Below are positions 7,048 through 14,341 of a stretch of DNA of 16,026 nucleotides, one piece after another (position 1 is the first letter of the stretch; the number at the start of each line of letters is the position of its first letter). Origin of the DNA: CAYSPU01 sp964432995. Lineage in GTDB: Bacteria; Verrucomicrobiota; Verrucomicrobiia; Limisphaerales; JAHDYP01. The position numbers and the translations under genes were made by a program. The notes beneath the pieces were generated by a model. It was not told where the DNA came from. It saw nothing but the letters and a program-made list of their open reading frames with translations, and did not search any database. Location: contig CAYSPU010000134.1 of NCBI GenBank assembly GCA_964432995.1, positions 1-16,026 of the forward strand, given 5' to 3'.

Positions 7048-8232
7048 ATGAAAGTCGAGTTCTACGGACACGTTCGCCAATACCAAGGCATTCAACAGGA
7101 AATCGACGCCAACCTCCGTACGGTGCTGATGAGCGGCCAATACGTCATGGGCCCCATGCTCAAGCAGTTCGAAGGGGAGTTGGCCAAATACCACGGCACG
7201 AAACACGCCATCGGCGTGGCCAACGGCACCGACGCCATCTGGCTGGCGCTGATGGCGATGGACATCGGGCCGGGGGACGAGGTCATCACCCATCCCAACA
7301 CCTTCTTCGCCACCGCCGAGGCCATCTGGATCGCCGGCGCCACGGCGGTGTTCGTCGATTGCTGTCCAAAGACGAAGTGCATTTGTCCGGACAAGATCGA
7401 GGCGGCGATCACGCCGAAGACCAAGGCGATCATTCCCGTGCACCTCTACGGGCAGTGCGCCGATATGCCGGCCATCCGCAAGATCGCCGACCGCCACAAG
7501 CTGCGCCTGATCGAGGACAACGCCCAAGGCATCGGCGCCCACGGCAAGGGCTTCCGAATCGCGGAACTCAGCGATGCCGCCACCACCAGCTTCATTATCC
7601 AGAAGAACCTGGGGACGTTCGGCGACAGCGGCGCCCTCGTGACCAACAACCCCGACATCGATGCCCGCGTGCGGAAGCTGCGCAACCACGGTTCGAGCCA
7701 GCGCAACGTCCACAGCTACGGATTCAACAGCCGTCTGGACGACCTCCACGCCGGCATCCTCAGCGCCAAGCTCAAGCACATCGACGCATGGAACGACCTG
7801 CGCCGCAAGTGGGCCGCCCGCTACACCGCCGGCTTGCAGAGCTGCAAGACGTTCGATCTGCCCGTCGAACTGCCCGGCTACCGACACGTGTTCCACCTCT
7901 ACGTGATCGAGACCAAGAAACCCGAGTGGCGCGACCAACTGGTGAAATTCCTCAACGACCAGGGTGTCGATGCCAAGACGCATTACTCGATCGCCATACA
8001 CCAGCAAGCCGGCTACCCGTGGGGCAAAGGCGCCCGCATTGTCGGCGGCGTCCCCAACGCCGAAGCCAACGCCGCCTGCTGCATCAGTCTCCCGATGTTC
8101 CCTGAGCTCACCGAAGCCGAGGTGGACTACGTCATCGCCAAGGTGAAGGAATGGGACGCGCAGTTTGCGGCACAGGCGCCGGCCGGCAAAGGCCCGGCGC
8201 AGAGCGGTGCCTGCTGCTCCTGCTGCAGTTGA
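7048..8232 (+). CDS. DegT/DnrJ/EryC1/StrS sugar aminotransferase with cysteine clusters
   Basis: PLP-dependent, fold-type I aminotransferase of the family that aminates keto-sugars, usually nucleotide-linked; cytosolic. 394 residues from the ATG at 7048 (MKVEFYGHV), chosen because family members begin at this strand; in-frame ATG 7030 and TTG 7003 are alternatives. Core motifs are GVANGTDAIWLAL, GPGDEVITHPNTFFAT, AIIPVHLYGQCADM, LIEDNAQGIGA and FIIQKNLGTFGDSGA, with Lys186 as the PLP Schiff-base lysine. The C-terminal domain ends with SLPMFPELTEAEVDYVI. Odd: the stretch usually close to DIDPDTFNIDP reads DCCPKTKCICP (Cys105, 106, 111, 113). A CC pair precedes SLPMF, and the protein ends in a Gly/Ala-rich tail closing with GACCSCCS. 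It may be a metal-binding or redox-sensitive variant. A strong terminator follows, so it appears monocistronic. Confidence 0.9.
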   Translation: MKVEFYGHVRQYQGIQQEIDANLRTVLMSGQYVMGPMLKQFEGELAKYHGTKHAIGVANGTDAIWLALMAMDIGPGDEVITHPNTFFATAEAIWIAGATAVFVDCCPKTKCICPDKIEAAITPKTKAIIPVHLYGQCADMPAIRKIADRHKLRLIEDNAQGIGAHGKGFRIAELSDAATTSFIIQKNLGTFGDSGALVTNNPDIDARVRKLRNHGSSQRNVHSYGFNSRLDDLHAGILSAKLKHIDAWNDLRRKWAARYTAGLQSCKTFDLPVELPGYRHVFHLYVIETKKPEWRDQLVKFLNDQGVDAKTHYSIAIHQQAGYPWGKGARIVGGVPNAEANAACCISLPMFPELTEAEVDYVIAKVKEWDAQFAAQAPAGKGPAQSGACCSCCS

Positions 8233-8258
8233 CCGACTGCTGGAACTCGTTTCGCCAA

Positions 8259-8294
8259 CGAGCCCGGGCAAACCCGCCCGGGCTCGGCCTTTTT
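8259..8294 (+). terminator. Strong intrinsic terminator
   Basis: A perfect 11-bp stem (8259-8269 with 8276-8286, core GAGCCCGGGC/GCCCGGGCTC) with a 6-nt loop is followed within 4 nt by TTTTT (8290-8294). It begins 27 nt after the aminotransferase stop. This is the only textbook Rho-independent terminator in the window. Confidence 0.9.
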
Positions 8295-8343
8295 GCCGAG
8301 CGGCAGCCTTGAGTCGAAGACCCTCGTTGCGTATCTCCGCATC

Positions 8344-8430
8344 GCGCCGGAAACAAGTGGTGCATGCGCATACACTTCCGGCGCCCTCGGGGTCGCGCCA
8401 GCGTCGGAGCGCGACCGGTCCCTCGGTCGC
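8344..8430. repeat. Structured non-coding element with nested hairpins
   Basis: Positions 8344-8384 form a 12-bp stem: GCGCCGGA + AGTG pairs with CACT + TCCGGCGC, with a 4-nt bulge at 8352-8355. Its loop contains the palindrome ATGCGCAT. Next are two hairpins that share one arm and exclude each other: GGTCGCG/CGCGACC (8391-8397/8410-8416) and GCGACCG/CGGTCGC (8411-8417/8424-8430). No convincing reading frame lies here. This is part of the 523-base gene-free stretch 8233-8755. The rest holds the terminator, a small palindrome CAGGCG-TT-CGCCTG at 8532-8545 and no recognisable promoter. Confidence 0.45.
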
Positions 8431-8755
8431 AGCAGCCCCGAATTCCCCGGCGACACGCGAAAGTCCGGAACCGCGTCCGCCTCCCGAAGTGCGTTGCCGC
8501 CGCACTGCTCTTGGACGCGTTACCATCCCGCCAGGCGTTCGCCTGTCCGCCAGGGTTGGACACTCGGCTCTCGCTGGCCCGCCGCAGCCTTGGGGAAGGC
8601 GGTTGAGCCCCCGCGAAGTGCTCGGCATGCGGGTTGGGGGCAGTATCAAAACGTGGCCTGCCTTGGCTACCGTGCCGTTTTCTGCCTGACACCCCATGGC
8701 TGGATTTGGCAGGATGCGCCGGTTCGTTCGAAGAGACACGTTTGCGTTACCGCTT

Positions 8756-9829
8756 ATGAGCAAGTACACCGTCCTCGTCGTCGGCATGGGCAAGCGCGGC
8801 ATGCACCACGCCGCCACCTTTCACGCCAATCCCAAGTTCCAGGTAGTCGGAATCTGTGACATCGATGCCGCCCGCCTGGACGCGGCTGCCGCCAAGCTCG
8901 GCAACCCGCAGAAAGGTTCGGACGCCGCCGCGCTGGCCAAGGCCTTGCGTCCGGACGTCTTCTGTTTTTGCACGCTGCCGAACCTGCGGATGCCGATGAT
9001 CCGCGCGGGCCTGGCCGGTGGGGCGCGGCTGATCGCGTTCGAGAAGCCGGTGGCGCTGACCAGCGCCGAGGCGTTCGAGATTCGCGACTCCCTCCAGGCG
9101 GCGGGCGTGAAGGCGGTGGTCAGCCACCAGCACCGCTACGGTGTCCACTATCGGAAGGTCCAGGAGATCATCGCCAGCGGCGCGCTCGGCCGCGTGCATA
9201 CCGTCTACGGTTCGGCGACGGGCTGGATGACGCATATGCTCTCGCATCTCATCGACTACACCTGCTGGTTCAACGGGTATGCCCCGGCCACCTGGGTCCT
9301 CGCCCAGGCCGCGGGACGCGCCAAGCTCGGAGACAACCACCCGTCGCCCGACTACGTGGGCGGCTTTGTCCAGTTCGCCAACGGCGTTCGCGGGATCTAC
9401 GAGTGCGGCGCGGGCGCGCCCGATCAGCCGGAAGTGGGCAAGTGGTGGGGGAAGAACCGGATTGGCGCGCAAGGAACCGACGGCTTCGCTGAAGTGCTGA
9501 CGAACGGCGGTTGGCGGTCGGTGACCCGGTCGGGCGGCGCGCAGAGCGGCGAAGGCGCGATGAACTACGATGCCGACATGCCGCCCTATGTGCAGCAGAT
9601 GGCCGACTGGCTGGACGACGAGGCCCGGGTGCATCCGTGCTGTCTGGCGCACGCGCTCCAAGGGGCGGAGATCGTGTTTGCCCTGCAACGGTCGGCGGCG
9701 CAGGGTGGCCAGGTGGCCCTGCCTCTGGGGGGCGGGGCGGACGAGCAGGCGTTGCTGAAGGCTCACGTGGTCGATCGGTCGGTCCTGGTCTCCTGCGAGC
9801 AGAATCGCAAGGAGTTCGGTCTCGCCTGA
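8756..9829 (+). CDS. Gfo/Idh/MocA family NAD(P)-dependent oxidoreductase
   Basis: 357 residues. Members oxidise or reduce sugars, inositols, sugar acids or nucleotide sugars using NAD(P). The Rossmann fold opens with VLVVGMGKRG (GxGxxG, residues 10-15) and an acidic residue after the second strand (VVGICDID), favouring NAD. The EKP signature is EKPVALTSAEA (Glu96-Lys97-Pro98). SHQHRYG and SHLIDYTCWF (His164, Asp167) follow, in the usual place of the substrate and catalytic residues. The ATG at 8756 starts directly at the first strand. An ATG 60 nt upstream would add MAGFGRMRRFVRRDTFALPL, which lacks the hydrophobic run of an export signal. nagB starts 4 nt after the stop, so the two are almost certainly one transcript. 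That makes an amino-sugar or hexose substrate plausible, though this is inference. Confidence 0.9.
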   Translation: MSKYTVLVVGMGKRGMHHAATFHANPKFQVVGICDIDAARLDAAAAKLGNPQKGSDAAALAKALRPDVFCFCTLPNLRMPMIRAGLAGGARLIAFEKPVALTSAEAFEIRDSLQAAGVKAVVSHQHRYGVHYRKVQEIIASGALGRVHTVYGSATGWMTHMLSHLIDYTCWFNGYAPATWVLAQAAGRAKLGDNHPSPDYVGGFVQFANGVRGIYECGAGAPDQPEVGKWWGKNRIGAQGTDGFAEVLTNGGWRSVTRSGGAQSGEGAMNYDADMPPYVQQMADWLDDEARVHPCCLAHALQGAEIVFALQRSAAQGGQVALPLGGGADEQALLKAHVVDRSVLVSCEQNRKEFGLA

Positions 9830-9833
9830 TTTC

Positions 9834-10700
9834 ATGGAAGTCATTATCCAACCCGACGAACAGGCGGCGGCCACGCTGGTGGCGCGCATCATCGCGCGCG
9901 CGTTGCGCGCCAACCCGCATCTGGTGCTCGGTCTGGCCACAGGCCGCACGATGGAGGCGGTCTACCAAACCCTGGTGGCCATGCATCGCCGCGACGGGCT
10001 CGACTTCTCCCTATGCCATACCTTCAACCTGGACGAATACGTCGGGCTCCGGGCCGATCACCGCGGGTCGTACCGGCACTACATGAACCGGCACCTGTTC
10101 CGCCGGGTGAACATCGACTTGCGCGACACGCATCTGCCGGACGGGACGGCGCGCAATCTCGAGGCCGAATGCGATCGGTACGAGGAGTTGATTCGGCGTT
10201 CGGGCGGCATCGACCTCCAGTTGCTCGGCATCGGACAGGACGGTCACATCGGGTTCAACGAACCGCTCTCCGCGCTGCGCTCGCGGACCCGGGTCAAGCA
10301 GCTTACGCCGACCACGATTCGGCAGAATGCCGCTCTGTTTGGCGGGGTGCGCCGGGTGCCGCGTCGGGCGATGACCATGGGGGTGGGGACCATTCTCGAG
10401 TGTCGCGAGTGCCTCCTGTTGGCCACGGGGGCGGAGAAGGCGGACATCGTCGCCAAGGCCGTGGAAGGCCCGATCACGGCCATGATCTCGGCAACAGCGC
10501 TGCAGTTGCACGCACGGTGCCGGGTGATTGTCGACGAGGCGGCGGCGGGCATGCTCCGGGGCGTCGAGTACTATCGCTGGGTGTTCAACAACGAACCCGA
10601 GTGGGCGGAATTCCGGCTGAAGCCCAGGCGTGCGCCACGGAAGACGGGGCGCCAGGTCTCGCGGCGGCGAATGGAGTTAGGAGCTAGGAGTCAGGAGTGA
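9834..10700 (+). CDS. nagB: Glucosamine-6-phosphate deaminase NagB
   Basis: Cytosolic aldose-ketose isomerase/deaminase converting GlcN-6-phosphate to fructose-6-phosphate and ammonia. It directly follows NagA in the pathway. 288 residues; the ATG at 9834 is 4 nt after the oxidoreductase stop. Canonical motifs are VLGLATGRTM (phosphate loop), FNLDEYVG (Asp67, equivalent to E. coli Asp72) and LGIGQDGHIGFNEP, with Asp136, His138 and Glu143 matching the E. coli Asp141/His143/Glu148 triad. VKQLTPTTIRQNA is the lid region. The fold ends near VEYYRWVFNNEPEW. About 28 further basic residues (RRAPRKTGRQVSRRRM...) extend beyond the usual 260-270 residue size, and the last of them are encoded by a 7-nt tandem repeat that also contains the stop codon. 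This tail is likely accidental read-through into repeat DNA. Confidence 0.92.
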   Translation: MEVIIQPDEQAAATLVARIIARALRANPHLVLGLATGRTMEAVYQTLVAMHRRDGLDFSLCHTFNLDEYVGLRADHRGSYRHYMNRHLFRRVNIDLRDTHLPDGTARNLEAECDRYEELIRRSGGIDLQLLGIGQDGHIGFNEPLSALRSRTRVKQLTPTTIRQNAALFGGVRRVPRRAMTMGVGTILECRECLLLATGAEKADIVAKAVEGPITAMISATALQLHARCRVIVDEAAAGMLRGVEYYRWVFNNEPEWAEFRLKPRRAPRKTGRQVSRRRMELGARSQE

Positions 10701-10722
10701 GGGGCTGGGAACTGGGGATCGG
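10674..10722. repeat. Degenerate 7-nt tandem repeat, seven units
   Basis: Seven consecutive 7-mers without a break: GAGTTAG, GAGCTAG, GAGTCAG, GAGTGAG, GGGCTGG, GAACTGG, GGATCGG. The array crosses the nagB stop codon (10698-10700) and runs into the spacer before the second NagB-type gene. The first four units are close to one another; the last three drift. Confidence 0.65.
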
Positions 10723-10830
10723 AATGATGAGGCGCAGAAGTCGATGGTCATGAACACTTCCCGAGACCACCGTCGTGGTGCCCGTGCTGGTGCCCGCCGC
10801 ACCGGGGCCGGCGCATTGCCACCCGCGCCC

Positions 10831-11625
10831 ATGTCAAGCTTCGTGGCGGGACGGCTCCCGGTGCGAATCTTCGCCACGCACGCGGAAATGGCCCGGGCAG
10901 CGGCCGCGGAGGCGGCCGATTCTCTCCGGGCGACGTTGGAGCAGCAGGGCGAGGCCCGAGTCATCCTCGCCTGCGCAGCTTCGCAGGTCCAATTCCTGGC
11001 GGCGCTCACCGCGGCCCCGCGGATTGCCTGGTCGCGGATCACAGTGTTCCACATGGACGAGTACCTGGGGATCGCGCCCGATCATCCGGCCAGCTTCCGC
11101 CGTTTTCTTCAGGATCACGTCCTCCGCAAAATCCGGCCGCGCCGGTTCTGCGCACTGTGTGGGGAAGCGGACCAACCGCTGGCAGTGTGTGCGGACTATG
11201 CCCGGTTGCTGGCGGAGAAACCGATCGACCTCTGCTGCCTGGGGATAGGGGAGAACGGGCATATCGCCTTCAACGACCCGGCGGTGGCCAGCTTCCAGGA
11301 CCCGCACCTGGTCAAGTTGGTGAAGTTGGATGCGGCCTGTCGGCGCCAGCAGGTGGGGGAAGGGGCGTTCCCAACGCTGGCAGCGGTCCCGGAGTATGCC
11401 TATACCTTGACCGTGCCGGCGCTCTGTGCGGCGCGACGGTTGGTCTGCGTGGTGCCGGAGCGCCGGAAGGCGGTCGCGGTGAGGCGGGCGTTGCGGGGGC
11501 GGATCACCCCGGCGTGCCCGGCGTCGTACCTGCGAACTCAGGCTCACGCCACGTTGTTCCTGGACGCGGAATCAGCAGCGTTGTTGGGGAGAAGGACGGC
11601 GCGGCGGACGACGGGGCCGTCTTGA
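10831..11625 (+). CDS. NagB-type sugar-phosphate isomerase/deaminase paralogue with altered active site
   Basis: 264 residues of the glucosamine-6-phosphate isomerase/6-phosphogluconolactonase superfamily, directly downstream of nagB. The ATG at 10831 is chosen because MSSFVAGRLPVRIFATHAEM aligns with family starts. ATG 10744 would add 29 low-complexity Arg/Gly/Ala residues. Motifs are FHMDEYLG (Asp76-Glu77) and LGIGENGHIAFNDP. The latter has Asn142 where canonical NagB has the catalytic Asp, and Asp where NagB has Glu148; the histidine is kept. VKLDAACRRQQVGEGAF, the basic phrase CVVPERRKAVAVRRAL and PASYLRTQ follow. This combination recalls a widespread NagB-like subgroup and is not simple decay, since the motifs are coherent and the frame intact. 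It may act on another amino-sugar or hexose phosphate; activity cannot be asserted. Confidence 0.85.
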   Translation: MSSFVAGRLPVRIFATHAEMARAAAAEAADSLRATLEQQGEARVILACAASQVQFLAALTAAPRIAWSRITVFHMDEYLGIAPDHPASFRRFLQDHVLRKIRPRRFCALCGEADQPLAVCADYARLLAEKPIDLCCLGIGENGHIAFNDPAVASFQDPHLVKLVKLDAACRRQQVGEGAFPTLAAVPEYAYTLTVPALCAARRLVCVVPERRKAVAVRRALRGRITPACPASYLRTQAHATLFLDAESAALLGRRTARRTTGPS

Positions 11626-11661
11626 TCCCGCGCCGGGGTCTTTCCGACCATGGATCTGAGG

Positions 11662-12555
11662 ATGAACGCTTCACATCGAGCGCACCGCAGAGACGGGTGG
11701 GTGGCGGTGTGGACCAGCGGTTGGCGCTGGGCGGTGCTGGTGTGCCTGGGCTTGGTAACGGGGGTCAAACCCCACGCCGCCCCGCAGGCCGCCGACCCGG
11801 GAACGAGGAACGCCGCCGCGCCCCTCGTCCTGGCCTGCCGGCTGGCGAATTACCAGGAGTTCGCGGAGGCGGCCTGGACCCACTTGCCCGCGATCGGCAT
11901 TCGGCATGTCTTCCTGAGCGTCCCGCCGCCCGACCAAGTGGAAGCCACCCGCAAACGGCTGGCGGACCATGGCTTGACGGCGGTGGTGATGCGCGGCGAT
12001 GCCGACCTGTCTCTTCCCGCCGGCGTGAACCGCCTGGCTGAGCAGTTGGCCACGTGCGAGCGGATGGGCGTTCGGTACCTCTTTCTGTCGGTGAAACGCC
12101 GCGGCGTGGAGAAGGTGGTCATCTACGAGCGCCTGCGGCAGGCCGGGGACATCGCCCGCAAGCACGGCGTGGTCATCGCCCTGGAGACGCACCCCGAGTT
12201 CGGCACCAACAGCGCGGTGCAACGCGAAACGATGGCGCAGGTTCACCACCCGAACGTCCGGGTCAACTTCGACACGGGGAACATCCACTACTACAATCGG
12301 GACGCCGACGCTCCCACCGAACTGCGGAAGATCATCGACTACGTGGCCACCGTGGAGTTGAAGGATCACCGGGGCGGGTTTGAGGTTTGGGACTTTCCGG
12401 CGCTGGGGCAGGGTACGGTGGATTTCCCGGCGGTGCTGCGGATTCTGCGGGAGCACGGCTATGCCGGGCCGGTCACGTTGGAAATCGAGGGGGGCCAGGG
12501 GGTCGGCCGCACCCGGCCGCAGATCGAAAAGGACATCGCGGACTCTGCGGCTTAT
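11662..12555 (+). CDS. Exported sugar isomerase/epimerase-like TIM barrel (3' end in assembly gap)
   Basis: 298 residues visible before the N-run. Xylose-isomerase-like TIM barrel (AP endonuclease 2 family), members of which isomerise, epimerise or eliminate from sugars and keto-sugars. Metal-site residues appear intact: Glu in VIALETHPEFG, Asp in VRVNFDTGNIHYY, His in TVELKDHRGGF and the terminal Glu in VTLEIEGGQG. The sequence reaches EKDIADSAAY, which in relatives is nearly the end of the protein, so probably only a few residues are lost. The N-terminus has a basic region, then a hydrophobic run (WAVLVCLGLVTG) and a likely cleavage site near HAAPQA, implying export. ATG 11650, four codons upstream, is an equal alternative; no ribosome-binding site decides. 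It is preceded by the second NagB-type gene at a short distance. Substrate unknown. Confidence 0.85.
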
Positions 12556-12565
12556 NNNNNNNNNN
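12556..12565. other. Assembly gap (10 Ns)
   Basis: Ten undetermined bases, a typical scaffold placeholder of unknown true length. It removes the end of the TIM-barrel gene. Reading frames that appear to continue across it are artificial. The 277 bases after it (12566-12842) hold no credible gene but contain repeat DNA. Confidence 0.97.
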
Positions 12566-12771
12566 CGCCGTCCTTTCCTCGCGGCCAAGCCCGGACACGC
12601 GGTGCCAACGGGTGCAACGGCGGCTGTGCTTGTCCCTCGCACTCCCTCCTGTGGCACACCGGAGCGCCTGGGGACGTGCCTTCCAAGCAAAACTAACTTC
12701 GAGCATTGGACATCGAACGGGGCGCCCATCCATGACTCCCGCTACCCAGTCTGGGATGCTACTCCGCATGA

Positions 12772-12911
12772 AAGGTAGGGCGATCCCGCGCCTGCGGGAG
12801 CGCCGCGAAGACCAGGCCAACGAACCGCCGGTTCCCGGCGCGATGCGGAGACACGCTCGCGAGTCCTGCTCGGAGCCCGCTCGCGAGTCCCGCTCGGAGC
12901 CGCGCCTTACC
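12772..12911. repeat. Interspersed hairpin repeat, copy B, with 24-nt direct duplication
   Basis: Starts AAGGTAGGG (12772-12780), has a 6-bp stem TCCCGC/GCGGGA with a GCCT loop (12784-12789/12794-12799) and CCGCGAAG (12803-12810), all shared in order with 4541-4575. It continues to a 24-nt unit present twice in tandem with one mismatch (12854-12877 and 12878-12901). It ends CGCCTTACC (12903-12911), a near-perfect inverse of GGTAGGGCG at its start (12774-12782). The imperfect terminal inverted repeats suggest a small mobile-type repeat. Its right half lies inside the predicted start of the next gene. Confidence 0.5.
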
Positions 12912-14309
12912 AGTTCTCAGGGTAAGCGAACCATCCACCTCATCAGCGCCGTATCCCTCGGCATCGCCGTCCTGGGCATCGTCAGCCGGGAACCCGCAAC
13001 GGCGGCGGAGAGTGTTCCCGACCGCCGACTCCAGGCGCGGATCCATGACTCGGGCTTCCCCTTGGCGCACGACACCTACAACGGGATGGGAACGGCGAGC
13101 AACGGTCGCATCTACTACGTGCTCTGCTCGGAGTCGATCGATGTGGGCGCGCGAATGTTCTCCTACGATCCCGCTGGCGACCGGATCCGGTATCTGGGGG
13201 ATCTCACGGAGGCCTGCGGTGAAGCGGGCCAGAAGGCCATCCCGCAGGGAAAGTCCCACGTGAACTTCGTCGAGGCCGGAGGAAGACTCTACTGCGCCAC
13301 GCACGTCGGCTACTACAGCATCGTTGACGGCATGGAGAAGATCGGCATCCCTCCGGAGGGCTATCGGCCGTATCCCGGCGGGCATTTCCTCGCCTACGAC
13401 CTGGCGAGCGGCAAGTTCGAGGACCTGGGCTTGGCTCCCCACGGCGAGGGCATTCTGACCATGAACATGGACGTTCGGCGCGGCCGCCTCTATGGGATCA
13501 CTTGGCCGCGTGGCTACTTCATCTGCCGGGACCTGGCCGGTCAGGAAGTCAGGAACTACGGCATGTTCGCCCAACAAGGCGAAGAAGGCAAAGGCCCGAC
13601 CTACCGCACACTCTGCCGGTCGTTGGTGGTCAACCCGGAGGACGGATCCGTCTACTTCAGCACTGGCGACGGCGCAATCCTGCGCTACCGGGTCGACACC
13701 GACGCCGTGACCGCCGTGCCCGACGAAGACCTGAAGAAAGACTACTTCGGGCTCTACGATCCAACCTCGCCCGGTCACATGGGATACAACTGGCGGCAGA
13801 CCTTCTGGTATGCGCCCGAGAAGGCGATCTACGGTGTCCACGGGAATTCCGGTTACCTCTTCCGCTACGAGCCGGCCGCGAACCGGGTCGAAGTTCTCGA
13901 GCGCCTCACGTCGATGCCGTCGAAGCGCAGCGGGATGTTCGACCAATTCAGCTACGGCTACCTGGGTTTCGCGCTGGGGCCGGACGGACGAACGATTCAC
14001 TATCTTACCGGTGGCCCGGTCTACCAGGACGGAAAGCGCGTCAAGGGCAAGGCGTCGACGGCGATGGGCGAGTCCAAAGGGGTGGAGAACCTCCATCTGA
14101 TCACGTATGACATTCCGCGCCGCAGCTACTGTGACCAGGGGCCGATCTTCTTTCCCAACGGCGACCGTCCGGCCTACGTCAACTCGATTGCCGTGGGGAT
14201 GGACGGGACCGTCTACACAATGTCCCGGGTGAAACGCAACGGGAAAACCGTTACGGACCTGATCAGCATCCCCGGCCCGTTCCGATCAGAGTTGCGCCCG
14301 GCCCAATAG
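12843..14309 (+). CDS. Secreted beta-propeller-like protein of unknown function
   Basis: 488 residues from the ATG at 12843. An N-terminal hydrophobic segment (HLISAVSLGIAVLGIV, then EPATAAES) is a likely signal peptide. The mature part has repeated blade-like units: a Gly-rich strand, then phrases such as ARMFSYDPAGDRIRYLG, GHFLAYDLASGKFEDLG, DGAILRYRVDTDAVTAV, GYLFRYEPAANRVEVLE and LHLITYDIPRRS. These are typical of six- or seven-bladed propellers with NHL/SMP-30-like periodicity, but no catalytic signature is recognised. The start is uncertain because the first 23 residues are encoded by repeat DNA and include the 8-residue duplication ARESCSEP/ARESRSEP. ATG 12768 is an alternative, and no in-frame ATG, GTG or TTG lies close to the signal peptide. 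The aminotransferase gene follows 32 nt later, probably in the same transcript. It may bind or process a carbohydrate outside the cytoplasm. Confidence 0.75.
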   Translation: MRRHARESCSEPARESRSEPRLTSSQGKRTIHLISAVSLGIAVLGIVSREPATAAESVPDRRLQARIHDSGFPLAHDTYNGMGTASNGRIYYVLCSESIDVGARMFSYDPAGDRIRYLGDLTEACGEAGQKAIPQGKSHVNFVEAGGRLYCATHVGYYSIVDGMEKIGIPPEGYRPYPGGHFLAYDLASGKFEDLGLAPHGEGILTMNMDVRRGRLYGITWPRGYFICRDLAGQEVRNYGMFAQQGEEGKGPTYRTLCRSLVVNPEDGSVYFSTGDGAILRYRVDTDAVTAVPDEDLKKDYFGLYDPTSPGHMGYNWRQTFWYAPEKAIYGVHGNSGYLFRYEPAANRVEVLERLTSMPSKRSGMFDQFSYGYLGFALGPDGRTIHYLTGGPVYQDGKRVKGKASTAMGESKGVENLHLITYDIPRRSYCDQGPIFFPNGDRPAYVNSIAVGMDGTVYTMSRVKRNGKTVTDLISIPGPFRSELRPAQ

Positions 14310-14341
14310 GGGGGATGATCGTACCAGCGAAAGGAACGAAG

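Noticed and set aside
8696..8755. Upstream extension of the Gfo/Idh/MocA protein as a Tat signal (RRFVRRDTFAL)
   Set aside because: No hydrophobic region follows the arginines; the Rossmann strand begins at once, so the ATG at 8756 is preferred.
7006..8817. 603-residue open frame on the minus strand opposite the DegT gene
   Set aside because: Shadow of a high-GC gene; no motif, while the plus strand encodes a complete aminotransferase.
12698..12718. Weak repeat resembling alternating TTCGA/TCGAA units
   Set aside because: Only about two imperfect units; too short to separate from chance.
12387..12842. Reading frame running across the N-gap into the propeller gene
   Set aside because: The frame through the Ns is arbitrary, and the left part is out of frame with the TIM-barrel gene that occupies it.
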